Positions 1-10,942 of a stretch of DNA of 64,000 nt are shown here, one piece after another. Below the pieces are notes generated by a model, which saw only the letters and a program-made list of their open reading frames with translations, ran no database searches and was not told the DNA's origin. The stretch covers positions 62,001 through 126,000 of the forward strand of contig NZ_KE384440.1 in the NCBI RefSeq assembly GCF_000425725.1, written 5' to 3'. The stretch is from Halomonas halocynthiae DSM 14573. Lineage in GTDB: Bacteria > Pseudomonadota > Gammaproteobacteria > Pseudomonadales > Halomonadaceae. Both the position numbers and the translations under genes were made by a program. How positions within the stretch are numbered: the first letter of the stretch is position 1; every line of letters begins with the position of its first letter.

Positions 1-194
1 TAGATGCCATGTTACCGACCATTATGCGTAGCCATGATGACCGTTATGTGTTGGCACCCGCTTCAGCTGTTCTGTTGGCAACGGCGATTGTTGCACCAGT
101 CGAAGTGCTGATGGTGGCAATTATTATTGGTGTGATCACCTTGGTTGCTACCAAGGTTGTTGGTTGCATCATGAACAAGGCGAACCTTGGTTGA
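1..194 (+). CDS. Hypothetical membrane protein, probably the C-terminal end of a gene entering from the left
   Basis: The reading frame is open from the window edge to a TGA at 192-194. The first ATG is at 9, but the frame continues upstream of it and no ribosome binding site can be judged, so this may be the tail of a longer protein. It has one hydrophobic stretch rich in Ala, Val and Ile (about residues 17-50), consistent with one or two membrane segments, and a short basic end. The stop is followed by a strong terminator at 219-250, which supports a transcribed gene ending here. No family is recognised. Confidence 0.35.
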   Translation, partial: DAMLPTIMRSHDDRYVLAPASAVLLATAIVAPVEVLMVAIIIGVITLVATKVVGCIMNKANLG

Positions 195-218
195 TGTAGC
201 AGCTGTTCTGTTGATCGA

Positions 219-250
219 TAAAAAACCGATGCCAATGGCATCGGTTTTTT
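219..250. terminator. Bidirectional intrinsic terminator
   Basis: An 8-bp perfect stem (CCGATGCC/GGCATCGG) with a 3-nt loop is flanked by an A-run on the left and a T-run on the right. It can therefore terminate both the plus-strand gene ending at 194 and the minus-strand lipoprotein gene ending at 291. Confidence 0.85.
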
Positions 251-290
251 GTGCAGTACCACAGTGCTGCCGAGCTAGCGCTGTGCTGTA

Positions 291-758
291 TTAAAACGGT
301 ACAACGCTGGCGTTGTTGCCGTTGCCAACAATGCGTACACGCTGGCCCACTTGGAAGGGCTGGTCGGCTTTTTGTACGACAATAATGCTTTGTCCGTTTT
401 CTTTGCGTACTTCAATTTCCCAAGCAGTAATTCGGTTAAGGCGTTCTTCTGCAGCACTACCCGCTGCTGCGCCACCCATGGCACCGACGACTGTAGCAAT
501 TTGACGGCCTGAACCTCCGCCTATGCCGCTACCTAGGATACCGCCGATCGCGCCACCACCAACCGTACCGACTAAACCGCCAGCGCGGCTGTCAGCCTGA
601 ATTTGGACTTGGCGCAGGGCAGTAATGGTGCCTAGCGTCACGTTTTGGGCTGTTCCGGCTTGGTTGGCGGAATACACGTTGCCCGAAAAAGGTGCGGTGT
701 TAGCACAGCCGGCAAGTGACAGGGCGCTAACGGCAATAATGGGAATAAGTCGCTTCAT
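291..758 (-). CDS. Glycine-zipper outer-membrane lipoprotein (SlyB/PcpY-like)
   Basis: A 155-residue lipoprotein. It has a signal peptide ending in a lipobox (LAGC, Cys at about residue 18), so the mature protein should be lipid-anchored in the envelope. The middle (about residues 60-105) is a glycine-zipper 2TM segment with repeated GG/GxxxG spacing, as in SlyB and Rickettsia 17-kDa antigen family proteins. The C-terminal part (about 110-155) is a small beta-rich domain. An ATG with GGAGAA upstream sets the start. Family members stabilise the outer membrane and are often PhoP- or stress-regulated; nothing here shows that directly. It is a monocistronic gene between two terminators. Confidence 0.8.
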   Translation of the reverse strand: MKRLIPIIAVSALSLAGCANTAPFSGNVYSANQAGTAQNVTLGTITALRQVQIQADSRAGGLVGTVGGGAIGGILGSGIGGGSGRQIATVVGAMGGAAAGSAAEERLNRITAWEIEVRKENGQSIIVVQKADQPFQVGQRVRIVGNGNNASVVPF

Positions 759-888
759 GTGAGTTCTCCTTGAGCATCCGTGGCATGGTGAAGGCGAAGA
801 TTAACCGTTGGTTAGAAAACGCTGTTTTTGATCTTAACGCTTACCCTATGACTACGCTAGCTTTGTTCGCTGCAGCAGGCAAGAAGGC

Positions 889-920
889 ATAAAAAAGGGA
901 GGGGCTTAAACCCTCCCTTA
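889..920 (-). terminator. Intrinsic terminator of aceA
   Basis: On the minus strand a 7-bp stem (GGGAGGG/CCCTCCC) is followed by a T-run. It lies about 60 nt after the isocitrate lyase stop codon. Confidence 0.8.
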
Positions 921-978
921 GTATTGCATACTGTTAGTATCAAATACTGTTATGCCAAAGCATACAGGAAAATTCAGG

Positions 979-2574
979 TTAGAACTGGTTCATGGTGTTG
1001 TCGCCACCGCCTGCTTTGAGCGCGGCATCCCCATGGAAGAACTCTTTGTGGTCGTCGCCAATGTTAGAACCCGCCATATCCTGGTGCTTAACGGTAGCGA
1101 TTCCCTGGCGAATTTCCTTGCGCTGCACGCCTGCTACATAGGCCAGCATGCCTTCGTCGCCGAAGTAGCCTTTAGCGAGGTTGTCAGTCGACAAGGCGGC
1201 GGTATGGTAGGTCGGCAGGGTGATCAGGTGGTGGAAAATACCGGCTTCACGGGCAGCATCACGCTGGAAGTTTGCTGTCCACTCGTCAGCCTGATCACAC
1301 AGCTCGGTACCGTCGTATTTCTCGTTCATCAAATCGGCACGCTCGTAAGCGCTGACGTCTTTGCCTTCGGTCTGCCAAGCATCGAACACTTGCTGGCGGA
1401 AGTTGAGCGTCCAGTTGAATGATGGCGAGTTGTTATAGACCAGTTTGGCATCTGGGCAGACTTCGCGGATGCGGTTAACCATGCTGGCAATCTGGCCGAC
1501 GTGGGGCTTTTCAGTTTCGATCCACAGCAGGTCAGCGCCATTCTGCAGGCTGGTGATGCAGTCCAGTACAACGCGGTCTTCGCCAGTGTTCGGTTTGAAC
1601 TGGTAAAGGCCCGACGCCAGACGCTTTGGCTTCAGCAGTTTGCCGTCTTGTTTGATGACAACATCGCCGTTGTTAATATCAGCGGCGTTTTCAATAACAT
1701 CGCCATCAAGGTAGCTATTGTACTTGTCGCCTAGATCGCCAGGGGTGCTGGTTACCGCAATTTTCTGGGTCAAACCGGCACCCAGGGAGTCGGTACGCGC
1801 AACAATGACACCATCGTCAACGCCTAGCTCAAGGAACGCGTAGCGAACGGCATTGATCTTGGCGATAAAGTCTTCGTGAGGCACGGTAACTTTGCCGTCT
1901 TGGTGACCACACTGCTTCTCGTCAGATACCTGGTTTTCCAACTGAATGGCACAAGCACCGGCTTCTATCATTTTCTTGGCTAGCAAGTACGTTGCTTCGG
2001 CGTTACCGAAACCGGCGTCGATGTCAGCGATGATCGGCACGACATGAGTTTCGTGGTTGTCGATCTGCTTGATCAGCTCTTCTGCTTTGGCAGCGTCGCC
2101 TGCCTTCTTGGCCTCGTTCAGATCGCGGAACAGGTGGTTAAGCTCCCAGGTGTCTGCTTGACGAAGAAAGGTGTAAAGCTCTTCGATGAGCGATGGAACA
2201 CTGGTTTTTTCGTGCATAGACTGGTCGGGTAACGGACCGAATTCAGAACGCAGCGCGGCGATCATCCAGCCTGACAGATACAGATAACGACGCTTGGTGT
2301 TGCCGAAGTGCTTTTTAATAGCGATCAGCTTCTGCTGGCCAATGAAGCCGTGCCAGCAACCCAGCGACTGAGTGTACTTGCTGCTATCGGCATCGTAGGC
2401 TGCCATGTCTTCACGCATAATCTTGGCGGTGTAACGGGCGATATCCAAGCCAGTGTGGAAGCGGTTCTGAACCCGCATGCGAGCTGCGTCGCTGGGGTCG
2501 ATATTGTCCCACTTGCCGCCTTGTGCGTTGCGCAGTTCGGTCAGCGCTTTTACCTGATCCTTGAATCCTGTCAT
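979..2574 (-). CDS. aceA: Isocitrate lyase (long, Pseudomonas-type)
   Basis: This enzyme splits isocitrate into glyoxylate and succinate, the first step of the glyoxylate shunt in the cytoplasm. It is needed for growth on acetyl-CoA-yielding substrates, including the acetyl-CoA expected from sulfonates elsewhere in this window. The 531-residue length and the catalytic-loop sequence EKQCGHQDGK (nucleophilic Cys within QCGH) match the long subclass found in Pseudomonas rather than the 434-residue E. coli enzyme. Metal and substrate residues sit in the segment around PIIADIDAGFG. The gene is monocistronic with its own terminator. No malate synthase or kinase/phosphatase gene is nearby. Confidence 0.95.
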   Translation of the reverse strand: MTGFKDQVKALTELRNAQGGKWDNIDPSDAARMRVQNRFHTGLDIARYTAKIMREDMAAYDADSSKYTQSLGCWHGFIGQQKLIAIKKHFGNTKRRYLYLSGWMIAALRSEFGPLPDQSMHEKTSVPSLIEELYTFLRQADTWELNHLFRDLNEAKKAGDAAKAEELIKQIDNHETHVVPIIADIDAGFGNAEATYLLAKKMIEAGACAIQLENQVSDEKQCGHQDGKVTVPHEDFIAKINAVRYAFLELGVDDGVIVARTDSLGAGLTQKIAVTSTPGDLGDKYNSYLDGDVIENAADINNGDVVIKQDGKLLKPKRLASGLYQFKPNTGEDRVVLDCITSLQNGADLLWIETEKPHVGQIASMVNRIREVCPDAKLVYNNSPSFNWTLNFRQQVFDAWQTEGKDVSAYERADLMNEKYDGTELCDQADEWTANFQRDAAREAGIFHHLITLPTYHTAALSTDNLAKGYFGDEGMLAYVAGVQRKEIRQGIATVKHQDMAGSNIGDDHKEFFHGDAALKAGGGDNTMNQF

Positions 2575-2794
2575 GACGTCTCACTCCCAGTTAATTGCCA
2601 ATTACTTGATGTCTGAATCGACGGGCTTGCCCACAGTCACCGCAATGCTGCCACACCATCATCATCGGGATATGTTGCATTCTGTGCTGTTCATCACTAT
2701 GGCTTGGCTAGACAGAGATCGGCAATTGGCCCTTGGGGGGATGAGTGGTTGTAACTTGACTACACCGTGGTGTTTCAAGTGCCATTTCTGTTAC

Positions 2795-3235
2795 TTAGCG
2801 AATGAGAGAGAGAGTCATGTGACGGTGAGGTATTCCTGCGTCGAGAAAAACGCTTCCCTTAGCCTGGAAGCCTAGTCGTTCATAAAACGTCAGCGCATGG
2901 GTCTGAGCCGCTAATTCGACCTGTTTAAGCTGTTGATGCCGAGCCGCCTCGATTGCGGCCATCATCAGGGCCCGGCCGATACCGTTGCCGCGCTGTTCGG
3001 AAAGTACGGCGACGCGCCCGATATGCCCATCGGGCAAAAGCCGTGCGGTGCCGATAGGGCGTTCGTCGCTATATGCCAGAAAATGCAGGCAGTCAGGGTC
3101 TAGACCGTCCCACTCTTCCTCCTGGGAGACATTCTGCTCGTCAATAAAAACCGTTCGGCGCAACTGCTCGGCTTGCTGGCCTAAACGTGCCCAGTCGCCC
3201 TGAATAATGCGGATATTGGCTGCTTTTTTTGTCAT
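2795..3235 (-). CDS. GNAT-family N-acetyltransferase
   Basis: A 146-residue single-domain GNAT acetyltransferase of the ElaA-like group. The acetyl-CoA-binding motif A is visible as GRVAVLSEQRGNGIGRALM at about residues 91-110, followed by a C-terminal YERLGF motif typical of the fold. The substrate cannot be inferred. It starts 18 nt after the roxA stop on the same strand and is the last gene of a purB-roxA-GNAT run. The ribosome binding site is weak. Co-transcription with a ribosomal-protein hydroxylase is suggestive but does not define a protein target. Confidence 0.85.
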   Translation of the reverse strand: MTKKAANIRIIQGDWARLGQQAEQLRRTVFIDEQNVSQEEEWDGLDPDCLHFLAYSDERPIGTARLLPDGHIGRVAVLSEQRGNGIGRALMMAAIEAARHQQLKQVELAAQTHALTFYERLGFQAKGSVFLDAGIPHRHMTLSLIR

Positions 3236-3253
3236 TGATAGGAACTCGTGTCG

Positions 3254-4465
3254 TCAGCCGTTATCTGCCATGTCTTCCTGAACCTCCCAGTGCCAGCACA
3301 GGCTGCCGGCATCCAGCAGGTGAGTTAGTAGCTCAGAGGCACCGTCTTCCGCCAGCAGGTGATGATCAAGCGGCGTGTCAGGATTGGCCAGCGCCTGAGC
3401 CAGGGGTAAATGAATGATGAGACCATCGCCGTCGACGAACAGCGTGGCTCGCTGGGTGTCAATGGCGCGCCAGGCGAATCGTGAGCCGGGCGTGCGCTGA
3501 AGAACGTCGCCTTCTTGTAGCAGGCTGATAAGTTCTGCCGGATCAGTAGGCGTGTCGCTGGGTGATAACTGGTCGGGATATTTGGTCTGGGTCATCACGC
3601 GGCCAAACCATTGCGCTAATTGGGCCGGATCATCAAGGGTGTCGAGAATCAGGGCGCGCATGCGGGCCACGGCAGCGTCGTCCAGCTCGCTCGTGTCTGA
3701 GCTTACGGCCATGCCGGCGTCTGAGTAGCGCAGTGAGCTGGGCAGTTGTTCGCCAAGGTAATCAGCAAACGAGGTGACGGCTTCATCGGCGGAGGGGGCG
3801 CGAAAGCCCACGGAAATGGTCAGGCAGTCGTCTGACTGGCTGACGCCATGGTGCGCCCAGCCGGGGGGCAGATACAGCATGTCGCCAGGCTCTAGCACCC
3901 AGTCGTGGTCAGCAGAAACGTTAAAGCGCTTGAGGATGCGTAGGTCAATACCCTCAATAATTGGCGCATCGTGGCTCACCTTGCCACCGAGTTGCCAGCG
4001 GCGCTGACCGCTGGCTTGAAGCAAAAAGACATCGTACTGATCTAAATGCGGCCCTACGCTGCCGCCAGGTGGTGCGTAGCTCATCATAATGTCGTCAAGA
4101 CGCCAGCGCGGCAGAAAGCTGAACTGCTCAAGTAGCTCGGCGACCTCTGGGACATAGTGATCGACGGCCTGCACTAGCAGCGTCCAGTTGCGCTCGGGCA
4201 AGTGAGCGAAGGTATCCTCGTTAAAGGGCCCATGGCTGACTTTCCAGGGGCAGGGCGTGCCTTTTTCGTCATGCCCGTACTCTTCGACCAGTCGTGCTTC
4301 AACGTTTTCCTCGCAAGCCAGACCCGCTAGCTCATCGGGAGATAGCGGGCTTTCAAACTCAGCAAAAGCGCCGCGTATTAGTAGTGGCTTTTGTTGCCAG
4401 TGGTCGCGCAGAAAGTCGCTGGCAGTCAGGCCACCAAGCAGCGTCAGCGGAGCATGGGAAGGCAT
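3254..4465 (-). CDS. roxA: JmjC/cupin 2-oxoglutarate oxygenase, ribosomal protein L16 arginine hydroxylase (RoxA/YcfD)
   Basis: A 403-residue member of the bacterial JmjC-type Fe(II)/2-oxoglutarate oxygenases, which hydroxylate an arginine of ribosomal protein uL16. The iron-binding triad is visible: HxD in GPHLDQYD (about residues 139-146) and the distal His in PPGWAHHG (about 203-210). Length agrees with YcfD-type proteins, which carry a C-terminal winged-helix region after the JmjC barrel. The ATG start has AGGAG upstream. It lies 23 nt downstream of purB and 18 nt upstream of the acetyltransferase, so the three are likely co-transcribed. Assignment to RoxA rather than another JmjC protein rests on overall sequence pattern. 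Confidence 0.88.
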   Translation of the reverse strand: MPSHAPLTLLGGLTASDFLRDHWQQKPLLIRGAFAEFESPLSPDELAGLACEENVEARLVEEYGHDEKGTPCPWKVSHGPFNEDTFAHLPERNWTLLVQAVDHYVPEVAELLEQFSFLPRWRLDDIMMSYAPPGGSVGPHLDQYDVFLLQASGQRRWQLGGKVSHDAPIIEGIDLRILKRFNVSADHDWVLEPGDMLYLPPGWAHHGVSQSDDCLTISVGFRAPSADEAVTSFADYLGEQLPSSLRYSDAGMAVSSDTSELDDAAVARMRALILDTLDDPAQLAQWFGRVMTQTKYPDQLSPSDTPTDPAELISLLQEGDVLQRTPGSRFAWRAIDTQRATLFVDGDGLIIHLPLAQALANPDTPLDHHLLAEDGASELLTHLLDAGSLCWHWEVQEDMADNG

Positions 4466-4488
4466 GGCGAATATCTCCTGTAGCGCGG

Positions 4489-5931
<1,443 letters not shown>

Positions 5932-5966
5932 TTAATGATGCAATATCAGCGATGGGCCACGCGTGT

Positions 5967-6608
5967 TCAGCCAATGGTATCCAGCGCGCGCTGCATGGCT
6001 CCGCGTTGCAATATCAGGCGCCAGCGGCGTCCTCCCTGCTGGTGCCATAGCAGCCCAAAACGCACGCCAGCTAGCAGGCAGGCACGGATGCGCTCGGGCA
6101 TCATTGGGCTTTGCAGTAAAGATGGGTCGCCTTGAACAACAATGCGCTGTTTAAAAGTGGAAAGCGTCTGTTGGTAGGCTTCACCCAGGCTTGCGACCAC
6201 ATTTTCATGGTTGTCGCCGAAATAGTCAGCCTGGCCCTGGATGCGCGATAAACGCTGCCCTAGGTCGTCCAGCATGGTGTCATTTTTACGCAGCTGATTG
6301 GTCAGCATGAGTAACGCAAAACCGTAGCGCATGACGGTGGTGTTAGCGTCTTTTCGCCCGAGTAATCCGCCTAGTGTATCGAGGCCACGGCGTAAATTGT
6401 TGGGGTGCCCACCATAGATAGCTTCAAAACTTGGCGGACTGGTGTCGATAGTGGCGCGTATTAGGGTTTCCCAGGCGCGCGTATCGGTCTGTCCAGTTCG
6501 CGCAAGTTCATCTACCAAACTGGCGGCTTGAAACACGCCGGCCAGTGCCAGCACCTGGCGCGCTGTCGGTGAATCCGGGGCGCGGTGAATCGGGGTGGTA
6601 TCGTTCAT
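5967..6608 (-). CDS. hflD: High-frequency lysogenization protein HflD homologue
   Basis: A 213-residue all-helical cytoplasmic/peripheral protein, exactly the length of E. coli HflD. In E. coli HflD binds phage lambda CII; its housekeeping role is unclear. A longer in-frame start exists at 6662, but the ATG at 6608 overlaps the mnmA stop by one base (TGATG), gives the family length and is preferred. Its position between mnmA and purB is the conserved order for this gene and is the strongest evidence, as the sequence itself has few motifs. Confidence 0.9.
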   Translation of the reverse strand: MNDTTPIHRAPDSPTARQVLALAGVFQAASLVDELARTGQTDTRAWETLIRATIDTSPPSFEAIYGGHPNNLRRGLDTLGGLLGRKDANTTVMRYGFALLMLTNQLRKNDTMLDDLGQRLSRIQGQADYFGDNHENVVASLGEAYQQTLSTFKQRIVVQGDPSLLQSPMMPERIRACLLAGVRFGLLWHQQGGRRWRLILQRGAMQRALDTIG

Positions 6609-7717
6609 CAGGCGTGCTCCGTCGCATTCCAAGTAGTGCGGATCACTCCGCCGCCAAGGCAAATATCGCCATCATAGAGCACCAGCGATTGGCCTGGCGT
6701 TACCGAACGTTGAGCATGGTCGAAATGAACGCGCACGCTGCCGTCATCAAAGGCTTGCACGTGGCAGGGCACATCTCGTTGGCGATAGCGCGTCTTGGCC
6801 GTAAAGCGGCCTTCGTTTACCGGGGCTTGTCCAGCAACCCAGTCCATGGCTTCGGTGTCTAGGCTGTCGCTATATAGTAGTGGGTGGTGTTTGCCCTGTA
6901 CCGCAACCAGTACGTTGCGCTCTAGATCTTTACCCGCGACGTACCAAGGGTCTTCTGAATAATTAACCAACCCTCCGATACCTAAGCCCTGGCGTTGGCC
7001 CAAGGTGTAATACATTAGCCCCATGTGTTCGCCGATGGTGTCGCCGTCAGGCGTTTCGATCATACCGGGCTGGGCAGGCAGGTACTGTTTCAGGAAGTCG
7101 CTAAAGCGACGCTCGCCAATAAAGCAAATACCGGTAGAGTCTTTTTTGCGCGCAGTGATCAGGCCATGGCGCTCGGCAATGGCGCGTACCTCGGGCTTTT
7201 CTAACTCGCCAACGGGGAAGAGGGTTCGTGCGATAGCCGACTCGGGTACGGCGTACAGGAAGTAGCTCTGGTCTTTATTGCTATCAATCCCCCTAAGCAG
7301 GCGAGGTCGCCCGTTACGCTCGCCTTGGCGAACATAGTGTCCAGTCGCAATTTTCTCAGCACCGAGCAGCTCAGCGTAGTCCAGAAATACTTTGAACTTG
7401 ATTTCACGATTACACAGCACATCTGGGTTTGGGGTGCGCCCAGCACGATATTCCGCCAGAAAGTGCTCGAATACGTTATCCCAGTATTCAGCGGCAAAAT
7501 TGGCGGTGTGTAGAGGGATGCCGAGTTTGTCACAAACGGCCTGAGCATCGGCCAAGTCGTCTTTGGCAGTGCAGTACTCGGTGCCGTCGTCTTCATCCCA
7601 GTTTTTCATGAACAGACCTTCGACCGTGTAACCCTGCTCCAGTAGCAATAGGGCAGAAACGGAAGAGTCAACACCGCCGGACATCCCGACGATGACTTTG
7701 CCTAGCGTGGCTGTCAT
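6608..7717 (-). CDS. mnmA: tRNA-specific 2-thiouridylase MnmA
   Basis: MnmA activates U34 of tRNA-Glu, -Gln and -Lys with ATP and installs the 2-thio group using sulfur relayed from the Tus system. The PP-loop SGGVDSS is at residues 14-20, and the two catalytic cysteines lie in [12 protein letters not shown] (about 98-109) and [11 protein letters not shown] (about 193-203). The 369-residue length is standard. It is the first gene of the minus-strand operon and overlaps hflD by one base. Confidence 0.97.
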   Translation of the reverse strand: MTATLGKVIVGMSGGVDSSVSALLLLEQGYTVEGLFMKNWDEDDGTEYCTAKDDLADAQAVCDKLGIPLHTANFAAEYWDNVFEHFLAEYRAGRTPNPDVLCNREIKFKVFLDYAELLGAEKIATGHYVRQGERNGRPRLLRGIDSNKDQSYFLYAVPESAIARTLFPVGELEKPEVRAIAERHGLITARKKDSTGICFIGERRFSDFLKQYLPAQPGMIETPDGDTIGEHMGLMYYTLGQRQGLGIGGLVNYSEDPWYVAGKDLERNVLVAVQGKHHPLLYSDSLDTEAMDWVAGQAPVNEGRFTAKTRYRQRDVPCHVQAFDDGSVRVHFDHAQRSVTPGQSLVLYDGDICLGGGVIRTTWNATEHA

Positions 7718-7912
7718 GGCGCTCTCTAAACCTAAATGGGTAGCTCACAAATGGAGAAAGAGTATACCTGACAAGAACCGCAAGCTCGACGTGCTGTTTT
7801 GAACTGCTGCCGTCAGGTGCGAAAGACTATGATTAGAAGTACACTGAGGGACAAAACTTTCAGCCTGTCGGATTGCCGTGTGATTCACGAAACCTCTAAT
7901 AGCGGTGTGCCA

Positions 7913-8722
7913 ATGCAGCCCGCTCTCGAACAGCCGTACCTTGACCTGATGCGCCACGTGCTTGATCACGGGGTGGAGCGTGATGACCGTACCGGTGTTG
8001 GTACTCGTTCGCTGTTTGGTCATCAGATGCGCTTTGATCTGTCGCGAGGCTTCCCGCTGCTGACGACGAAGAAAGTGCATTTGCGTTCGATTATTCATGA
8101 GTTGCTGTGGTTTTTGATGGGCGATACCAATATTGCCTACCTGAAAGAGCATGGTGTCAGCATTTGGGATGAGTGGGCTGATAATAACGGTGACTTGGGG
8201 CCGGTGTATGGCTATCAGTGGCGTAGCTGGCCAAGTCCGCGTGGTGGTCATGTTGATCAGATCAGTCAGGTGCTTAATCAACTGCGTGATAACCCGATGT
8301 CGCGTCGGCTCGTCGTGTCGGCGTGGAATCCGGCGTTAATTGATGAAATGCGTTTGCCTCCATGTCACTGTTTATTCCAGTTCTATGTGTCTGAAGGCCG
8401 CTTGTCGTGCCAGTTATATCAGCGTAGCGCTGATATTTTCCTAGGTGTGCCGTTTAATATTGCCAGCTATGCACTACTGACCGCGATGATAGCCAAGGTA
8501 TCAGGGCTTGAGCCGGGAGACTTCGTGCATACGCTGGGCGATGCGCACCTGTATTCGAATCATCTTGAGCAAGCTGAGCTGCAACTTAGTCGTACTCCGC
8601 GCGAAGCACCTCGTTTGGTGCTGGCACCGAACGTTAAGAGCCTGTTCGACTACCGTTTTGATGACATAGTGATAGAAGGTTACGACCCGTATCCCGGAAT
8701 TAGAGCCGAGGTGGCTGTATGA
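7913..8722 (+). CDS. thyA: Thymidylate synthase (ThyA type)
   Basis: ThyA methylates dUMP to dTMP with methylenetetrahydrofolate, producing dihydrofolate. The catalytic Cys is in [13 protein letters not shown], and the dUMP-binding motif [17 protein letters not shown] is present. An in-frame ATG at 7799 would add 38 residues with no family counterpart; the start at 7913 gives 269 residues, close to the E. coli enzyme (264). The stop overlaps the folA start (ATGA), so product dihydrofolate and its recycling enzyme are translationally coupled. Confidence 0.95.
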   Translation: MQPALEQPYLDLMRHVLDHGVERDDRTGVGTRSLFGHQMRFDLSRGFPLLTTKKVHLRSIIHELLWFLMGDTNIAYLKEHGVSIWDEWADNNGDLGPVYGYQWRSWPSPRGGHVDQISQVLNQLRDNPMSRRLVVSAWNPALIDEMRLPPCHCLFQFYVSEGRLSCQLYQRSADIFLGVPFNIASYALLTAMIAKVSGLEPGDFVHTLGDAHLYSNHLEQAELQLSRTPREAPRLVLAPNVKSLFDYRFDDIVIEGYDPYPGIRAEVAV

Positions 8723-9288
8723 GCGGCAATGTCGATGAGTTGAATGCTGAGCTAACGCATGAGCTGAGCACTCCGGTGGCAATGATTGCTGCTGTCGCTG
8801 CCAATGGCGTCATTGGGGTGGATAATAAGCTGCCTTGGTATTTGCCCGAGGACCTCAAGTTTTTCAAGCGTATGACGCAGGCAAAGCCGCTGGTAATGGG
8901 GCGAAAAACCTGTGCGTCTATTGGGCGGGCGCTACCGGGTCGGCTTAATATTGTTGTGACCAGAAACCCTGACTTTGCCGCGCCAGGTGTGCGGGTTTGC
9001 CAGGATCTGGCTTCAGCGCTACGCCTTGCTGACCAGCAGGCGCTGATTGATGGCGCAGAGGAAATCATGGTAATGGGTGGTGGTGATATCTATGGCCAGG
9101 CCATGGGCTACGCCAGTCGCCTGTACTTAACAGAAGTGGCGATTAATGCCGAGGGTGATGCCCGTTTCCCGCGCTTGGCGGAAAATGTGTGGCAAGAGGT
9201 TCAGCGTGTGCCGGGCAGCCCAACAGATGGTCAGCCGGCCTATGATTTTGTCGAATATCGTCGTTTGGCGCTTTCGGGTGCCGCGTAA
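8719..9288 (+). CDS. folA: Dihydrofolate reductase
   Basis: Reduces dihydrofolate to tetrahydrofolate with NADPH, directly downstream of and overlapping thyA by 4 nt. The family core is visible: the Met20-loop region [20 protein letters not shown] (catalytic acidic residue in PEDLKFF), the NADPH-binding [18 protein letters not shown] and the second nucleotide motif [10 protein letters not shown]. At 189 residues it is about 30 longer than E. coli FolA, because of an N-terminal extension of about 20 residues ahead of [12 protein letters not shown]. The ATG at 8719 is kept because it is coupled to the thyA stop. Confidence 0.95.
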   Translation: MSGNVDELNAELTHELSTPVAMIAAVAANGVIGVDNKLPWYLPEDLKFFKRMTQAKPLVMGRKTCASIGRALPGRLNIVVTRNPDFAAPGVRVCQDLASALRLADQQALIDGAEEIMVMGGGDIYGQAMGYASRLYLTEVAINAEGDARFPRLAENVWQEVQRVPGSPTDGQPAYDFVEYRRLALSGAA

Positions 9289-9291
9289 CGC

Positions 9292-9356
9292 CATTCTCGA
9301 CACCCGATTTCGACGCGCCAGTCTCGACGCACCAGTCTCGACGCACCATGCTCGGC
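9292..9356. repeat. Short degenerate tandem repeat (14-bp unit)
   Basis: Between folA and the ProQ-like gene, a unit close to ACCAGTCTCGACGC occurs at 9317-9330 and 9331-9344, with degraded copies on both sides (9292-9302, 9305-9316, 9345-9356). The array sits in the leader of the downstream gene. No protein is encoded across it. Confidence 0.7.
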
Positions 9357-9380
9357 AAGCTGCACTTGGAGGATTGACCT

Positions 9381-10355
9381 TTGACCGAACAAGCCCCCGC
9401 CCATTTGATCAGGCAGTTGGAGGACCAAACGCAACGCTTGATCGACTGTTTGGGCGTAGCGCATCGTCAGCTTGCAACGTCGCAGGCCAGCCAGGCTCTG
9501 CTGGAACAGCAGGCGCGGGCGTTAGAAACCCAGCGCTATGAGCTGCAGGAAGCATGCCGTCGGCTCAGTGAACAAAACGATACGCTGGCGCAGCATAATC
9601 AGCGCTTGCAGGCGCGCTTAGACGACGCGGGTGAGCAGCAGTCTGCGGCCTGCTCTGACTCTGCGCTTGAACCTGAACCTGAGCGTAAGCCTGTTCCTGA
9701 GCTTAAGTCTGAGCCTGTGCCTGCTACTCCTTCGCCTCAGGCGTTGCTGAAAGAGTGGTATCAGCGTTACGACAAGGCCTTCTTCAAAGGGCATACTCAG
9801 CCGTTGAAAGTGGGTATTCATGAAGCGCTTGCAGCGGCAGAGCCCTGGCCCGAAAAGCTGGTGCGTCGTGCGCTGGCATGTTATGTGAATTTGCCGCGCT
9901 ACTTGAAAGCAGTACGCAAAGACGCCCAGCGTATTGACCTGCAAGGGCAGCCTGCCGGCACCGTGGACCAAAGCGCCGAAGCGCACGCTCAGGGTAAGCT
10001 GGCGCACTTACAGGCTGCACGCAGCGGCAATCAGGGAAGCAAGGAAAAGATAGCGGGTCGAGAAGCAACACGCCGGGCAAGGGCGAGAGGAGAAGGGGTG
10101 GGCCAAGAAAAAACAGGCCAAGCAAAAACAGGTCAGACAAAAAGCGGTGTCGGTCGGCACGCGACAAAAAGTAATACGCCAAAAGAGCGGCAGGCAGGAA
10201 CGGCAGTCGACAGCGTCAGTTCGCAGGCATCGGTGGCGTTGAATAACCTTGGCCAGCCAAATGGGGCGAGTATAGGCGAGAGGCTGCCGAAGGATCCTGC
10301 CAAGCGTATGCAGCTTAAGCTTGATGCGCTATTGGCAAGGCATGGCAAACCATGA
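9381..10355 (+). CDS. ProQ/FinO-domain RNA-binding protein with N-terminal coiled coil and basic C-terminal tail
   Basis: A 324-residue protein in three parts: a Gln/Glu/Leu-rich predicted coiled coil (about residues 8-85), a Pro/Glu-rich linker (about 93-118), and a ProQ/FinO domain (about 120-190; LKEWYQRYDKAFF, then PLKVGIHEAL, then LVRRALACYVNLPRYLKA). The tail from about 205 is basic, Lys/Arg/Gln-rich and probably disordered. ProQ-family proteins bind structured small RNAs and mRNA 3' ends. Here the FinO domain is central rather than N-terminal as in E. coli ProQ. The start is TTG at 9381, supported by GGAGGA at 9368-9373. It follows folA by 92 nt. Confidence 0.82.
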   Translation: MTEQAPAHLIRQLEDQTQRLIDCLGVAHRQLATSQASQALLEQQARALETQRYELQEACRRLSEQNDTLAQHNQRLQARLDDAGEQQSAACSDSALEPEPERKPVPELKSEPVPATPSPQALLKEWYQRYDKAFFKGHTQPLKVGIHEALAAAEPWPEKLVRRALACYVNLPRYLKAVRKDAQRIDLQGQPAGTVDQSAEAHAQGKLAHLQAARSGNQGSKEKIAGREATRRARARGEGVGQEKTGQAKTGQTKSGVGRHATKSNTPKERQAGTAVDSVSSQASVALNNLGQPNGASIGERLPKDPAKRMQLKLDALLARHGKP

Positions 10356-10942
10356 TGTCTGTGTCAGCATAAGTTCAGCGATAGCAGGGCAGTTAATGGT
10401 GGGGTAGGTGATGAAAGGTGCCTAGGCGGTGATGGGTGGCGCTAGGCGCAATGGATCTGCCGCTGGCACGAGAATTGCTGCTTGAAAGCCCTAAGTACCC
10501 AAGGCATTATGTCTGCGTTCGCCAGCCGCCAACGAATAAAGGCAAGCTTGGCGAACGGTTGAGGTACCATAAGACAGTCGCCTCTATCGTTTCACTGCGT
10601 TACCTGTTCAAGGCTGTATGGGTAGTAGATATTGGCTCGGGAAAAGCTGCATCAAGGAAAACAGTGTTTTTTATGCTTGCGCTTCTTGTTTTCCCGGTAT
10701 AGAGTTCGTTTGCGAGCATTGGAAATTACTATGGCTTGCCGAGGACTGGCTCGTATTGTCTGCCTCTAAGCGCGAACATGGCTTATAGCCGCAGTAGCGA
10801 TAAACAGCAGGATAAGCTGAGTTAAGTGAGGCATCGACGAGAACCGGCATCAAGACCGGCAAGGCCGCTGCACTAGCCCCGACATAAAAGCGGGCAGGCA
10901 GCTAGAATCGAAACAGCAAATCAAGTCAAAAGGATGATCGAA
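10356..10942. other. Intergenic region without a supported gene
   Basis: About 590 bp before the porin. An 88-codon open frame (10436-10702, plus) has no recognisable family, no clear ribosome binding site and a composition no different from chance, so it is not called. The 3' part presumably carries the porin promoter and leader. Confidence 0.5.

Noticed and set aside
9292-9356. Tandem repeats considered as a CRISPR or integration site
   Set aside because: The unit is only 14 bp, copies are contiguous without spacers, and no cas or integrase genes are nearby.
10436-10702. An 88-codon open frame upstream of the porin
   Set aside because: No family resemblance, no clear ribosome binding site, and a length common by chance in this sequence.
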